Numbered from the stretch's first letter, positions 19,899-29,536 are shown. The stretch is 64,000 nucleotides of DNA from Rhizobium sp. P38BS-XIX (GCF_012641435.1 NZ_JABAIJ010000001.1:1054001-1118000), one strand, 5' to 3'. Made by a program: numbers and translations. Notes: generated by a model from the sequence alone, not told the origin.

Positions 19899-20201
19899 TC
19901 AGCATTCGCGGCCAGGATAAGGCGAATTCTCCGCACAGGAATCAATGGGCGGCGCTGCCATGATTTTCTCGACAATCGGCGCCACGGCCGGCTGCGGCGT
20001 GGGAGATGTCGATGCGCGGTAGCCAAAAGCGATGCTGAGAATAAGGACGATGGCGCTGACGGTGACGGCGCTGTTCAACACGGAAGCCCTTGGCGCGCGC
20101 ACGTGCTCATAATATTCCCGCTCGCCGTCGCTGGTATCATCCGAACCGTAGAACTCGCGTTCCTCACCAACTTGGCCCTCGGAGTAGTGATGATGGCTCA
20201 T
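19899..20201 (-). CDS. Hypothetical single-pass membrane protein
   Basis: A 100-residue protein with an acidic, Tyr/Glu-rich N-terminal half (GEEREFYGSDDTSDGEREYYEH), one membrane segment (VLNSAVTVSAIVLILSIAFGY, about 46-66) and a short Pro-rich tail with two cysteines near the C-terminus. This looks like N-in/C-out topology. No family is recognised. ATG 20201 fits a GGGAG upstream; the frame is open 8 codons further but without a better site. Confidence 0.55.
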   Translation of the reverse strand: MSHHHYSEGQVGEEREFYGSDDTSDGEREYYEHVRAPRASVLNSAVTVSAIVLILSIAFGYRASTSPTPQPAVAPIVEKIMAAPPIDSCAENSPYPGREC

Positions 20202-20579
20202 GGTGCCCGCTCCCTCAAAATGCAATGCAATCGCCGCAAGGAACAGGTACGCGCCAATTCGTACCGACCATCGAACTCTACAGGCACTCAGCAGCGCGCA
20301 AAACCATAGCTGAGCAATATTCAGTGTCCCTTGCTTTCTTTTTATGTGTGTTGTTCACGCCTGTGGTTGAAGACGCGATTTCAAAACGCACTGTTCAAGA
20401 AAAATGGCTAATGAGCGAATTCCGCCGTCTTTCTTAATGAGTGATACCGGAAAGTCATTCATGCGATGAAAAAGACTGATGGTACGTTTTGCGGCTGGAA
20501 ATCGAATCGGGCGCTTGCTATTTAAGAAAGAGATTTAACGCTGCGGGCCTTGACCCCGCATGTGAAAGGATTTGGACCA
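20202..20579. other. 378-nt intergenic region upstream of grxD
   Basis: This stretch separates a divergent small membrane gene from grxD. It is richer in A/T than its surroundings. Open frames in it are short and carry no recognisable protein or ribosome-binding site. It presumably contains the promoters of both genes; I see no convincing consensus promoter, repeat or RNA structure beyond a short CTGCGGG/CCCGCA hairpin near 20540-20560. Confidence 0.5.
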
Positions 20580-20915
20580 ATGAGCGGCATTCAGGAATTC
20601 ATCACCAACGAAGTCAAGAACAACGACGTTGTTCTGTTCATGAAGGGCACGCCTCAGTTTCCGCAGTGTGGCTTCTCGGGCCAGGTGGTTCAGATTCTCG
20701 ATTATATCGGCGTCGACTATAAGGGCATCAACGTGCTCGCCGACGCCGAAATCCGTCAGGGCATCAAGGACTACTCCAACTGGCCGACCATCCCGCAGCT
20801 TTACGTGAAGGGTGAGTTCATCGGCGGTTGCGATATCGTGCGCGAAATGTTCCAGGCGGGTGAGTTGCAGCAGCATTTCCAGGAAAACGGCATCAGCGTT
20901 CGCGGCGCCGCCTGA
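20580..20915 (+). CDS. grxD: Monothiol glutaredoxin, Grx4/GrxD family
   Basis: A 111-residue CGFS-type glutaredoxin. Motifs are [24 protein letters not shown] (single active-site Cys), [20 protein letters not shown] and EMFQAGEL. These proteins carry and transfer 2Fe-2S clusters and form heterocomplexes with BolA proteins; bolA is nearby. ATG 20580 gives the conserved start MSGIQEFI. Confidence 0.95.
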   Translation: MSGIQEFITNEVKNNDVVLFMKGTPQFPQCGFSGQVVQILDYIGVDYKGINVLADAEIRQGIKDYSNWPTIPQLYVKGEFIGGCDIVREMFQAGELQQHFQENGISVRGAA

Positions 20916-20963
20916 CCGGTCACCGGGCTTTTCGTCCGGTTTCCATAGTTCACTTCGATCGAT

Positions 20964-20997
20964 AAGGCGCTACCGCCGGGTGGCGCCTTGATATGTT
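20964..20997 (+). terminator. Probable grxD terminator
   Basis: AAGGCGC (20964-20970) and GCGCCTT (20983-20989) form a strong stem, extended by inner pairs, 48 nt after the grxD stop and followed by GATATGTTT. It separates grxD from the first transporter gene. Confidence 0.5.
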
Positions 20998-21012
20998 TAT
21001 GGGAATAACACC

Positions 21013-22287
21013 GTGACGACTTCATCCCAGGCTATGTCCCATGGGCAACTGCCCATGGGCAAACGCGAGTTCATCGCACTCGCGGCCTTCCTGATGGCGA
21101 TCAACTCACTCGCGATCGACATCATGCTCCCTGCCCTTCAGCAGATCGGCTCGTCTCTCGGCGTGATGAACGAAAATCATCGCCAGTACGTGGTGACCGC
21201 CTATCTGATCGGCTTCGGCTCGGCCCAGCTGATCTATGGCCCGCTGTCGGATCGTTTCGGCCGCCGCAAACCTTTGTTGATCGGTCTGGTCGTTTACATC
21301 ATTTCCGCCTTCGGCATCGCGTTGATTCCATCCTTCGCCGGTTTGCTCGCCTTGCGCTTCATCCAGGGTCTGGGCTCGGCGGCAACCCGCGTCATTACCA
21401 TCTCCATCGTCCGCGACGTCTTCGGCGGCCGCCTGATGGCCGAGGTCATGTCTCTGATCATGATGGTATTCATGATCGTCCCGGTCATCGCGCCTGGAAG
21501 CGGACAGATCATCATGCTGGTCAGCACCTGGCACATGATTTTCGTCTTCATCGGCACGATGGCGACCCTGGTCGGTCTGTGGATGTATTTCCGTCTCCCC
21601 GAGACGCTGAGACCGGAAAACGTTCGGCCGCTGACAGTCAAATCCGTGGCCTCCGGCTTCAAGATGGTTCTGACCAACCGGGTGGCACTCTGCTATACCC
21701 TGGCCAGCACCTTCCTCTTCGGCGCGCTGTTCGGCTTCATCAATTCGGCACAGCAGATCTATAGCGGCATATACGGCCTGGGCGTCTACACGCCCGTAGC
21801 CTTTGGCGGCGTGGCGCTTTTCATGGCGCTTTCGTCCTTCATCAACTCACAGCTAGTCGGTCGTTTCGGCATGCGACGTCTGTCGCACGCCGCATTGCTC
21901 GGCTTTACGGTCGTCACGTTCCTCTGGCTGCTGGTGCAGCTTTATGGTCCTGCGCCGATGCCCTTCCCGCTGTTCATGGTCTTCTTCGCGCTGGCGATGT
22001 TCCAGTTCGGCTGGATCGGCTCGAATTTCAACTCGCTCGCCATGGAGCCACTCGGCCACGTGGCCGGAACGGCCTCTTCCGTCCTTGGCTTCATGAGCAC
22101 GGTCGGCGGCGCATCGATCGGTGCCGGCATCGGCCAATATTTCAACGGCACGGCAACACCGATGGTGACAGGCTATTTCACCGTTTCCCTGATTGGTCTG
22201 GTGTTCGTGCTCATCGCGGAAAAGGGTCGCCTCTTCCGTCCGCACAACGCGCCGCCACCGGCGGATCAATCTCTCGCTTTGCATTGA
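21013..22287 (+). CDS. MFS transporter, Bcr/CflA-type (DHA1) drug:H+ antiporter
   Basis: This 424-residue protein has 12 predicted membrane helices. The MFS signature LIYGPLSDRFGRRKPLL lies between helices 2 and 3, and ATRVITISIVRDVFGGRLMAEVMS is typical of the Bcr/CflA subfamily. It probably exports drugs or metabolites. It starts at GTG 21013; an alternative is ATG 21034, 7 codons later. A paralogous transporter gene follows after 13 nt, so both are probably one operon. Confidence 0.85.
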   Translation: MTTSSQAMSHGQLPMGKREFIALAAFLMAINSLAIDIMLPALQQIGSSLGVMNENHRQYVVTAYLIGFGSAQLIYGPLSDRFGRRKPLLIGLVVYIISAFGIALIPSFAGLLALRFIQGLGSAATRVITISIVRDVFGGRLMAEVMSLIMMVFMIVPVIAPGSGQIIMLVSTWHMIFVFIGTMATLVGLWMYFRLPETLRPENVRPLTVKSVASGFKMVLTNRVALCYTLASTFLFGALFGFINSAQQIYSGIYGLGVYTPVAFGGVALFMALSSFINSQLVGRFGMRRLSHAALLGFTVVTFLWLLVQLYGPAPMPFPLFMVFFALAMFQFGWIGSNFNSLAMEPLGHVAGTASSVLGFMSTVGGASIGAGIGQYFNGTATPMVTGYFTVSLIGLVFVLIAEKGRLFRPHNAPPPADQSLALH

Positions 22288-22300
22288 CAGGCAATTTCAT

Positions 22301-23581
22301 ATGACACCGCCTCAAGAACAAAAGCCGGTTGCGTCCGGCTCCAGACGCATCGGCCTCGGCATCGTCGAGTTCATCATCACGATCGCGCTGATGACAGCCA
22401 GCATCTCCATGGGCATCGACAGCATGCTGCCGGCGCTGCCGAATATCGGCCAGTCGCTGCATGTCGCCAATGCCAATGACACGCAGCTCGTCATCGGCGT
22501 CTATTTCCTCGGCTTCGGCATCTGCCAGCTTTTCTTCGGCAGCCTGTCGGATACCTACGGCCGGCGCGGCATCCTGCTGGGCGGTCTCGCTTTCTATACG
22601 GTGACATTGTTTGCGGCAGCCTGGAGCGGCAGCCTCTTTGCACTGCTTGCCATGCGCTTCGCACAGGGCGTCGGCGCGGCGGCCGTGCGCATCACAACGC
22701 TTGCGATCGTGCGCGATTGTTTCGGCGGCCGCGAAATGGCACGCGTCATGTCCTATGTCATGATCGTCTTCATGATCATGCCGATGGTCGCGCCCTTTGT
22801 CGGCCAGATGATCGTAGCTTATTCGAGCTGGGAGTGGATTTTCATCCTGCTGGGTATCGTCAGCGCCGGGCTCTTCCTGGTCGCTTTCTTCCGCATGAAG
22901 GAGACGCTGCCGGCTGAAGAGCGCCTGCCGCTCTCGGTCGCGTCCGTTCTATCCGGATTCAAGACCGTCCTGACAAACCGCATCACGTGCGGCTACATGA
23001 TCGGCCTGACGCTCTATACCGGCGTCATCTGCGCCTACATCGTTTCCGTGCAACAGGTCTTCGGTGAAGTCTACGGGCTTGGCGAAACCTTCCCGATCGC
23101 CTTCGCCGCAACGGCTGCCGGCACTGCCGTCGCACAGTTCGCCAACGGCTATTTCGTCCGCAGCTTCGGCATGCGCCGCATCTCGCACGCCGCAATGATC
23201 GTTTTCACCCTGCTGGGCGCCATCGGCTATATCGCCGGCATGTTTGGCCAGCCGAGCTTTACGTTCATCTATGTGCTGATTTCGGTGATGCTGATGATGT
23301 TCGCGGTCATCACGACCAACTGCATGGCCATCAGCCTCGAGCCGATGGGACACCTTGCGGGTACGGCTGCAGCCATCACCAGCTCGGTCTCCACCACGGT
23401 CGGCGTTCTTCTCGGCGGTATCGTCGGGCAGATGTTTGACGGCACTGCCCAGCCGCTGATCGCAGGCTTCACCGTGTTCGGTATCCTGTCGATCATCGCA
23501 ACGCTATGGGCGGAAAAAGGCAAGCTCTTCACGCATCCCGGCGATACGCCGGCATTGGAACCCGGCATGGGCCACGTCTGA
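22301..23581 (+). CDS. MFS transporter, Bcr/CflA-type, paralogue of the preceding gene
   Basis: 426 residues, 12 predicted helices. The same landmarks as the upstream paralogue occur at equal spacing: GIDSMLPALPNIGQSL, GSLSDTYGRRGILL and AVRITTLAIVRDCFGGREMARVMS. The pair most likely arose by tandem duplication. Whether the two work separately or as a heteromer is unknown. ATG 22301 follows the stop of the first gene by 13 nt. The end is 15 nt from the convergent cyclase gene. Confidence 0.85.
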   Translation: MTPPQEQKPVASGSRRIGLGIVEFIITIALMTASISMGIDSMLPALPNIGQSLHVANANDTQLVIGVYFLGFGICQLFFGSLSDTYGRRGILLGGLAFYTVTLFAAAWSGSLFALLAMRFAQGVGAAAVRITTLAIVRDCFGGREMARVMSYVMIVFMIMPMVAPFVGQMIVAYSSWEWIFILLGIVSAGLFLVAFFRMKETLPAEERLPLSVASVLSGFKTVLTNRITCGYMIGLTLYTGVICAYIVSVQQVFGEVYGLGETFPIAFAATAAGTAVAQFANGYFVRSFGMRRISHAAMIVFTLLGAIGYIAGMFGQPSFTFIYVLISVMLMMFAVITTNCMAISLEPMGHLAGTAAAITSSVSTTVGVLLGGIVGQMFDGTAQPLIAGFTVFGILSIIATLWAEKGKLFTHPGDTPALEPGMGHV

Positions 23582-23596
23582 TCGACGTGGCCTTCC

Positions 23597-24532
23597 TCAA
23601 GCGCCGCGGCGCGGGCGGCTGACCCAGCGCACCGCCGCGGCAATGGCAAGACCGAACAAGGGCCAGACGGCCCATGACGTGCCATGCCAGGTGAAGAGGT
23701 TGATTGCGACGATGCCGATACCGGTGATCACGAGGCTGGCAATCGTCATGTCGATCTGCTTGTTGCTGCGAACGAAGCGATAGGCTGTGACCCACAAGAT
23801 AACGAGAATCGGCCATTTGGCCCAGAATTCACCATGCCAGGTCAATCCGTTCAGCACGGCAAGGCCTACACAGATGATGAGTGGCGTACCGTAATTCAGC
23901 CGCCAATCGTCCAACAACGAGTCTCGCGCCGCCATCTCCGGCGCCTGCTGCGTCTGGGCCGGTTGCGGATCGCCTCGATAGTCCGCCCTGCTGGTGTCCA
24001 CCACCTGCACGTCACCAACTCTTACGGCATAGCTTGGGACACCGCCTTCGATGTTCTTCACCTCGAGCTGGCCGAGGAAATCGAAGCCGACGGCGAGCTT
24101 GTTGCGAACCTGATCGTAAACCGTGTTCGAGATGACGATACCGCCGGGTGCGGCTCGTGACTGCAGCCGTGCTGCAATATTCACACCGTCACCGTAAAGA
24201 TCGCTACCATCGGCAATCACGTCGCCGAGGTTGAGGCCGATGCGGAAAAGCATCCGCTTGTCGATGTCCATCGCGGCATTATAGCCGGCAAGCTCGTTCT
24301 GGACGTCGATCGCCGCCCTGACGGCCTCGACAACGCTGGGGAATTCGGCAAACACGCCGTCACCCCAGGTGTTGATCACGCGGCCGCTATGGGCCTCGAT
24401 CAGCCTCGTCATGGCATCGCGGTAACGCCTGAGCGTCGCAAGCGTGCCTTCCTCGTCCTTGCCCATAAGGCGCGAATAATCCTGCACGTCTGCGCAGAAG
24501 ATCGTGGTCAGCTTGCGGTTCGTCTCGGACAT
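23597..24532 (-). CDS. Class III adenylate/guanylate cyclase with C-terminal membrane module
   Basis: A 311-residue protein. The N-terminal class III catalytic domain (1-175) has metal-binding Asp15 (FCADVQDYS) and Asp58 (WGDGVFAEF), and the transition-state pair in VNIAARLQ (Asn118, Arg122). It is followed by a short linker and a C-terminal membrane region (about 215-305) containing a duplicated motif, TWHGEFWAKWP (231-241) and TWHGTSWAVWP (281-291). It probably makes cAMP, sensing at the membrane. The usual order (sensor before cyclase) is reversed. ATG 24532 starts the conserved N-terminus. Confidence 0.82.
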   Translation of the reverse strand: MSETNRKLTTIFCADVQDYSRLMGKDEEGTLATLRRYRDAMTRLIEAHSGRVINTWGDGVFAEFPSVVEAVRAAIDVQNELAGYNAAMDIDKRMLFRIGLNLGDVIADGSDLYGDGVNIAARLQSRAAPGGIVISNTVYDQVRNKLAVGFDFLGQLEVKNIEGGVPSYAVRVGDVQVVDTSRADYRGDPQPAQTQQAPEMAARDSLLDDWRLNYGTPLIICVGLAVLNGLTWHGEFWAKWPILVILWVTAYRFVRSNKQIDMTIASLVITGIGIVAINLFTWHGTSWAVWPLFGLAIAAAVRWVSRPRRGA

Positions 24533-24649
24533 GGCCTCACCCTCACAGCAAGCGCCGGACACGGCCTTTGCCTGTTGTAGCAAAGATAACGCCACCGACG
24601 CGACTTTCCAAGACCTCGCGTCGGCTATCGAGCGCGCCTGGTGAGCTCG

Positions 24650-25474
24650 CTATACGGTGAAAACCTCGCGGCGCAGCACGTCCCAGGATTCTTGGTCGAC
24701 CGCCACCAGCAGGCCGCCGTCAAGATGGTGAGGCAGATAGGGCGAGCCGTCGAAACGGCGCACGTATGCACCGGCTTCGGCAGCGATCAACGATCCTGCC
24801 AGATGATCCCAGGGCATCAGCTTGTTGTACATGAGATAGTGGACGTGACCGCCAGCGAGCGTGCGATACTCATGCGCCGCACACCGATAGTTGGTGGAAT
24901 AACGGACCTTGGCGAGATTGCCCATGATCTCGGGCCGCTTCTCCTTCGGCAGGAAACCGGTCGAGGCCATGCCGACCATGTCTTCCAAAGCGACTGCAGG
25001 AGCCACTTTCAATCGCAGTGTTTCGCCATCGGGGCGACGCAGCCATGCGCCGCTGCCGCGCTCTGCCAAAACCCAATCGTCTCCCATGGGATCGAAGATG
25101 ATGCCGGCCACCGTTTCGCCTTTGGAGACGACGGATGCCATGACGCCGAATGCGGGAATTCCCGAAGCGAAATTGAACGTTCCATCCACCGGATCGACGA
25201 TGATGGCAAGATCGGCGCCAGGCAGCTTATCCAGTAACGTGGGATCCGCCGCAACGGATTCTTCGCCGATAAACAGCGCCTCTGGCCAAAGCCGCGAAAC
25301 TTCGGCCTTGACCATCCGCTCGGCTCGCTCGTCAGCTTCCGTCACCAGATCAGTCGCCTCGCTCTTGACGCGGACATCATCGCTCCCGAGCCTGCGAAAG
25401 CGTGGCAGAATTTCCATCTGCGCAGCACGGCGTAACACGTGAGCAAGAGTGGTAACGTCAACGAGCGATGTCAT
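24650..25474 (-). CDS. Inositol-monophosphatase family protein (copy 1)
   Basis: A 274-residue Mg-dependent phosphatase fold. IGEESVAADP, IVDPVDGTFNFASGIPAFG (metal-binding DPxDGT) and the C-terminal PWDHLAGSLIAAEAG motif are all present. Members hydrolyse inositol-1-phosphate, histidinol phosphate, PAP or related substrates; the specificity cannot be read from motifs. A second copy lies 13 nt upstream on the same strand, so the two are one operon. ATG 25474 follows GGAAAG-like sequence; the long upstream extension runs through the other copy and is not real. Confidence 0.85.
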   Translation of the reverse strand: MTSLVDVTTLAHVLRRAAQMEILPRFRRLGSDDVRVKSEATDLVTEADERAERMVKAEVSRLWPEALFIGEESVAADPTLLDKLPGADLAIIVDPVDGTFNFASGIPAFGVMASVVSKGETVAGIIFDPMGDDWVLAERGSGAWLRRPDGETLRLKVAPAVALEDMVGMASTGFLPKEKRPEIMGNLAKVRYSTNYRCAAHEYRTLAGGHVHYLMYNKLMPWDHLAGSLIAAEAGAYVRRFDGSPYLPHHLDGGLLVAVDQESWDVLRREVFTV

Positions 25475-25487
25475 GAAAGGTCCTTTC

Positions 25488-26318
25488 TTACCAGGCGCCG
25501 ATGATTTCCCGGCGGATCGTTTGCCAGCTGTCTTCATCCGGCGCAGAAATAATGCCGCCCGTCGTCTCGCCCGGGCGATAGGGCGTACCGTCGAATTTTG
25601 CCGTATGACCACCCGCTTCCTGATGAGCGAGCACGCCGGCAAGATGATCCCAGGGCATCAGCTTCGAATGGCCGATGAAATGCCATTTACCCGAGGCCAC
25701 CATCCAATATTCGTAGGCAGAACAATTAAGCGAAAAGGCCATGCGCGTCTTCGCCAGATTGGTGGCGATGCGCGAGCGCTCTGGCTCATCCATGTGTCCC
25801 CAGGAGATCGCCCCCGTCATGGCGCTCAAAGGAACCGGTGCGGCAACGGAAAGCCGTTTCGTCTGCCCTGCCCTGCGGCGCAGGAACGTCCCGCCCCCCT
25901 TCATGGCAGTCACCGTATCGCCGAGAACGCAATCATGGATAATGCTGGCGATCGTCTCGCCATTCGCAATGACCGCAAGGATGGTCCCGAAGACCGGCAG
26001 GCCTGCCGCGAAGTTAAACGTTCCGTCGACCGGATCGATCGTAAAAGCAAGTTCTGCATGCGCCAACGCAGGCACAACGGACTTGTCGGCCTCATAGGCC
26101 TCTTCGCCGACGATCAACGCGTTGGGGAAACGAACCCTGAGTGCCGCGGCAATATGCTTTTCCGCCAGAAGATCGGCCTCCGTCACCAGATCGATGGCCG
26201 AGGTCTTTTCCGATATGTCGCCGGCTTCCAGATTGCGAAAGCGCGGCAGGATTTCCAATGCCGCCGCTTCGGCGACCGTCGTCATGAGATAGTCGAAATC
26301 TGTGTCGGAGAGGGTCAT
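25488..26318 (-). CDS. Inositol-monophosphatase family protein (copy 2)
   Basis: 276 residues, with VGEEAYEADKS, TIDPVDGTFNFAAGLPVFG and PWDHLAGVLAHQEAGG, the same order of metal-binding motifs as the downstream copy. The two share long stretches (ILPRFR, SAIDLVTEAD/SEATDLVTEAD, NLAKTR/NLAKVR, SKLMPWDHLAG), which indicates tandem duplication. ATG 26318 is used. Confidence 0.85.
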   Translation of the reverse strand: MTLSDTDFDYLMTTVAEAAALEILPRFRNLEAGDISEKTSAIDLVTEADLLAEKHIAAALRVRFPNALIVGEEAYEADKSVVPALAHAELAFTIDPVDGTFNFAAGLPVFGTILAVIANGETIASIIHDCVLGDTVTAMKGGGTFLRRRAGQTKRLSVAAPVPLSAMTGAISWGHMDEPERSRIATNLAKTRMAFSLNCSAYEYWMVASGKWHFIGHSKLMPWDHLAGVLAHQEAGGHTAKFDGTPYRPGETTGGIISAPDEDSWQTIRREIIGAW

Positions 26319-26392
26319 TGGAGGCCTTTGCTTTCGAAGGGCCTCCTCTTATGCCCGATTCGATGACGATGGTGTGGCAAAAGCGCGGAAAC

Positions 26393-27283
26393 TTAGTCGG
26401 TTCGCTCCGCGGAGGATCCACCGGCCATCAATGCAGCGAAATCAAAGAGTTTCGGGTCGAGCAGATGCGAGGGATTCACGTGTGCAAGCGCGCGCAACAT
26501 TGTGTCCTTACGGCCGGGCATGCGTCGCTCGATATCCGCCAGCATGTCCTTCATGGCATTGCGCTGCAAACCATCCTGCGAACCGCAGAGATCGCAGGGA
26601 ATGATCGGAAACTGCATGGCGGTCGCAAACTTGGCAAGATCGTCCTCTGCCGCATAGGCGAGCGGACGAAGAAGCATCAGATCGCCTTCGTCATTGAGCA
26701 GCTTCGCAGGCATGGAAGCCAGACGACCGCCATGGAAGAAGTTCATGAAGAAGGTTTCGAGGATGTCCTCGCGGTGATGGCCGAGCACCAGCGCATCACA
26801 GCCCTCCTCACGGGCGATGCGATAGAGATTGCCGCGACGCAGACGCGAACAGAGCGAGCAGTACGTCGCCCCTTCCGGCACCTTTTCCTTCACGATCGAA
26901 TAGGTGTCGCGATATTCGATTCGATGGGCAACGCCGATCTTGGTGAGATATTCGGGCAGAACATGCTTCGGAAAATTCGGCTGACCCTGATCCAGATTGC
27001 AGGCAACCAATTCCACAGGCAGCAGACCCCGCCATTTGAGATCGAGCAACAACGCCAGCAGACCATAGGAATCCTTGCCGCCGGAAAGGCCAATCAGCCA
27101 GCGCTTCTGGCGCTTCAGCATCTGGAAATCTTCCATGGCCTGACGAACCTGCCGCAGCAGGCGCTTGCGCAGCTTGTTGAAGGAAACCGATCGCGGCGCA
27201 TCCGAAAACATTGGATGAACGGCAGCGCCGCCATCTTCAGCCTCGATATCGATGTCGTCCTTCACCGTCGTCGCGATATTCAT
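26393..27283 (-). CDS. ttcA: tRNA 2-thiocytidine(32) synthetase TtcA
   Basis: Thiolates C32 of certain tRNAs, using ATP and an iron-sulfur cluster. The PP-loop SGGKDS is at 67-72; two CxxC motifs follow, Cys142/Cys145 ([11 protein letters not shown]) and Cys230/Cys233 (PCDLCGSQ), which supply the cluster ligands. [15 protein letters not shown] is also diagnostic. 296 residues is normal. It lies 60 nt downstream of glsA on the same strand. Confidence 0.94.
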   Translation of the reverse strand: MNIATTVKDDIDIEAEDGGAAVHPMFSDAPRSVSFNKLRKRLLRQVRQAMEDFQMLKRQKRWLIGLSGGKDSYGLLALLLDLKWRGLLPVELVACNLDQGQPNFPKHVLPEYLTKIGVAHRIEYRDTYSIVKEKVPEGATYCSLCSRLRRGNLYRIAREEGCDALVLGHHREDILETFFMNFFHGGRLASMPAKLLNDEGDLMLLRPLAYAAEDDLAKFATAMQFPIIPCDLCGSQDGLQRNAMKDMLADIERRMPGRKDTMLRALAHVNPSHLLDPKLFDFAALMAGGSSAERTD

Positions 27284-27343
27284 CTGGTAATCCTTTGGAT
27301 CTCGCCCCGCTGATAGCAGAAAGCGAGACGAGAAGACACGGTA

Positions 27344-28273
27344 TCAATCACCGAATACGGACCAGCCTGTCCGCGCCGCGAGCATTTCCAAGGCAACGGC
27401 ACCGAGCTGGGAGTTTCCGACCTTGTTGAGGCCCGGCGACCAGGCGGCGATCGAGCCGATGCCCGGCGCCACCGCCAGGATACCGCCGCCGACGCCGCTC
27501 TTGCCCGGCAGGCCGACATGATAGGCAAAATCCCCCGAGCCGTCGTAATGGCCGCACGTCAGCATCAATGCATTGATGCGCCGCGCCCGCTTCGGCGAGA
27601 CGACGGAATGTCCGGTGATCGGATTGCTGCCGCGTGCAGCGAGATAGAGCCCTGCCTTGGCAAGCTGCTGGCAGCTCATCGACAGCGCGCACTGATGGAA
27701 ATAGACCCCAAGCACATGCTCGACCGGGTGATGAATATTTCCGTAGGCGCGCATGAAGTTGGCAAGCGCGAAATTGCGATAACCGGTCTGTGTCTCCGAC
27801 TTCGCCACCCTGTCGTCGATGCTGATCGATTCGTCATCAGCGACGTAACGGACGAAGCGGAGCAGCTCGCCGATTGCCTCGCGCGGCTCATGACCTGCCA
27901 GCACGACATCACTGATGGCGATAGCACCGGCATTGATGAAAGGATTGCGAGGAATACCCTCTTCGCGCTCGAGCTGGACGATGGAGTTGAAGGCCGTGCC
28001 CGACGGCTCGCGCCCCACCCGCTTCCAAAGGCTCTCGCCGACCTTGCCGAGCGCCAACGTCAGCATGAAAACCTTGGAGATACTCTGGATGGAGAAGGGA
28101 ACTGCGGCATCGCCGATGCTATAGACATCGCCGTCTACGGTTGCGATCGCCATACCGAATTGGTTGGGATCAACTTTTGCCAGCTCCGGAATGTAATCCG
28201 CAACCTTGCCCTCGCCGATGCGCGGCGAAAGCTCCGCATGGATACCGTCGAGAATACCCTGCAAATCCGTCAT
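27344..28273 (-). CDS. glsA: Glutaminase
   Basis: Hydrolyses glutamine to glutamate and ammonia; serine-dependent beta-lactamase fold. The catalytic Ser64-x-x-Lys67 lies in [20 protein letters not shown], the late [15 protein letters not shown] motif and [13 protein letters not shown] are also family hallmarks. 309 residues fits. The frame opens at TTG 28291 inside the rpsD terminator; ATG 28273 with GGAG 7 nt upstream is the better start. Confidence 0.94.
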   Translation of the reverse strand: MTDLQGILDGIHAELSPRIGEGKVADYIPELAKVDPNQFGMAIATVDGDVYSIGDAAVPFSIQSISKVFMLTLALGKVGESLWKRVGREPSGTAFNSIVQLEREEGIPRNPFINAGAIAISDVVLAGHEPREAIGELLRFVRYVADDESISIDDRVAKSETQTGYRNFALANFMRAYGNIHHPVEHVLGVYFHQCALSMSCQQLAKAGLYLAARGSNPITGHSVVSPKRARRINALMLTCGHYDGSGDFAYHVGLPGKSGVGGGILAVAPGIGSIAAWSPGLNKVGNSQLGAVALEMLAARTGWSVFGD

Positions 28274-28288
28274 GAGGCGCTCCAAAGA

Positions 28289-28319
28289 CAAAAAAGCCGC
28301 TCAATAAGAGCGGCTTTTT
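28289..28319 (-). terminator. Rho-independent terminator of rpsD
   Basis: A perfect 12-bp stem (AAAAAGCCGCTC at 28291-28302 with GAGCGGCTTTTT at 28308-28319) with a 5-nt loop, read on the minus strand 27 nt after the rpsD stop and ending in a T-run. It separates rpsD from glsA. Confidence 0.9.
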
Positions 28320-28345
28320 CATTCATCAAGAAAGTTATCCGCTTA

Positions 28346-28963
28346 TTAACGCGAATAGAATTCGACGACGAGCTGCGGTTCCATGACAACGGCGTAAGGC
28401 ACGTCGGAGAGGGTCGGAACGCGAGCGAAGGTTGCGACCATCTTGTTGTGGTCGGCTTCAACATATTCCGGAACGTCGCGCTCAGCGAGAGCAACCGATT
28501 CGAGAACAGTGACCATCTGCTTGGACTTTTCGCGAACTTCGATAACGTCGCCAGCCTTGCAGCGGTACGAACCGATGTTGACGCGAACGCCGTTAACGGT
28601 GACGTGGCCATGGTTGACGAACTGACGGGCTGCGAAGACGGTCGGAACGAATTTCGCGCGGTAGACGATCGCGTCGAGGCGCGACTCGAGCAGGCCGATC
28701 AGGTTCTCCGAGGTGTCGCCCTTGCGGCGGTTGGCTTCGTCGAAGATGGCGCGGAACTGCTTTTCACGCAGGTCGCCGTAGTAGCCCTTCAGCTTCTGCT
28801 TGGCGCGCAGCTGCACACCGAAGTCCGAAAGCTTGCCCTTGCGGCGCTGGCCGTGCTGGCCCGGGCCGTATTCGCGGCGGTTCACCGGGGACTTCGGACG
28901 GCCCCAGATGTTTTCGCCCATACGGCGGTCAATTTTGTACTTGGACGATTCGCGCTTGCTCAT
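28346..28963 (-). CDS. rpsD: 30S ribosomal protein S4
   Basis: This 205-residue protein binds 16S rRNA early in 30S assembly. [32 protein letters not shown] and the S4 RNA-binding domain ([39 protein letters not shown]) are clear. ATG 28963 gives the conserved [10 protein letters not shown] start; there is an AGG-rich ribosome-binding site. It stands alone here, outside the alpha operon, as is usual in alphaproteobacteria, with its own promoter and terminator. Confidence 0.97.
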   Translation of the reverse strand: MSKRESSKYKIDRRMGENIWGRPKSPVNRREYGPGQHGQRRKGKLSDFGVQLRAKQKLKGYYGDLREKQFRAIFDEANRRKGDTSENLIGLLESRLDAIVYRAKFVPTVFAARQFVNHGHVTVNGVRVNIGSYRCKAGDVIEVREKSKQMVTVLESVALAERDVPEYVEADHNKMVATFARVPTLSDVPYAVVMEPQLVVEFYSR

Positions 28964-29132
28964 CGCATTTCCTTTCAAGTGTTATGGCGGCCCGTTGCCG
29001 AACCGCGAAGGAAACACGCCCTCCTCTGAACTCCGTTTTCGAGCTCTGACAGGCTTCTCACGTTAGCGAACGGACGAAGCCACGGGACATGTCAAATGAA
29101 ACACCGGACATTTCTGCCCGGCGTTGAGGCGG

Positions 29133-29161
29133 TCTCTAAGCGGTCGTCATGAAAATGTCAA
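29133..29161 (-). promoter_or_regulatory. rpsD: Likely rpsD promoter
   Basis: Read on the minus strand: TTGACA (29161-29156), a 17-nt spacer, then TAGAGA (29138-29133). The -35 box is perfect and the spacing optimal for the housekeeping sigma factor. It would give a leader of about 165 nt before rpsD, long enough for feedback control by S4, although I cannot identify a specific structure. Confidence 0.5.
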
Positions 29162-29227
29162 CAGCTGGCCAACGACCGTCACCGAGATTATATCGAGAAA
29201 TGCTGCATGACATGCGAACGAAGGTAA

Positions 29228-29536
29228 TCAGTTTACGCTCTGTCTTTTGGTAAGCTGAACTCTTATTTCACGCCAGAGAAGAAAATAGATTGGCGACTTA
29301 GCCAACCTCTTGGACACAATGCCATCTTTTAGGAAAAGACCGGCGCCCAGTGAGAGCATGCAACTAACGATACTAAACGGAAATAGAACGAACATTCCGA
29401 CGACACATAACCAGAAGATAATCTGCATGAAATGAGTGACGCCGCCAGTTACCGATGCGACATACACCTCGCAAAATATTGTGACAAAAAAAGTAGCAAA
29501 AACTACAACCAAAATTAGGTTTAGTCTTCGGTTCAT
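29228..29536 (-). CDS. Small hypothetical membrane protein, low GC
   Basis: This 102-residue protein has two or three hydrophobic segments (LNLILVVVFATFFVTIFC, FMQIIFWLCVVGMFVLFPF, IVSCMLSLGAGLFL). The start ATG 29536 has a good ribosome-binding site (AGGGAGAG, 7-8 nt upstream). No family is recognised. The coding sequence is visibly richer in A/T than its neighbours and uses codons such as TTA, AGA and ATA that are rare around it, which suggests a recent arrival. Confidence 0.55.
   Translation of the reverse strand: MNRRLNLILVVVFATFFVTIFCEVYVASVTGGVTHFMQIIFWLCVVGMFVLFPFSIVSCMLSLGAGLFLKDGIVSKRLAKSPIYFLLWREIRVQLTKRQSVN

Noticed and set aside
27518..29029. A 503-codon plus-strand frame across glsA and rpsD.
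   Set aside because: Antisense to two certain genes and runs straight through the rpsD terminator hairpin.
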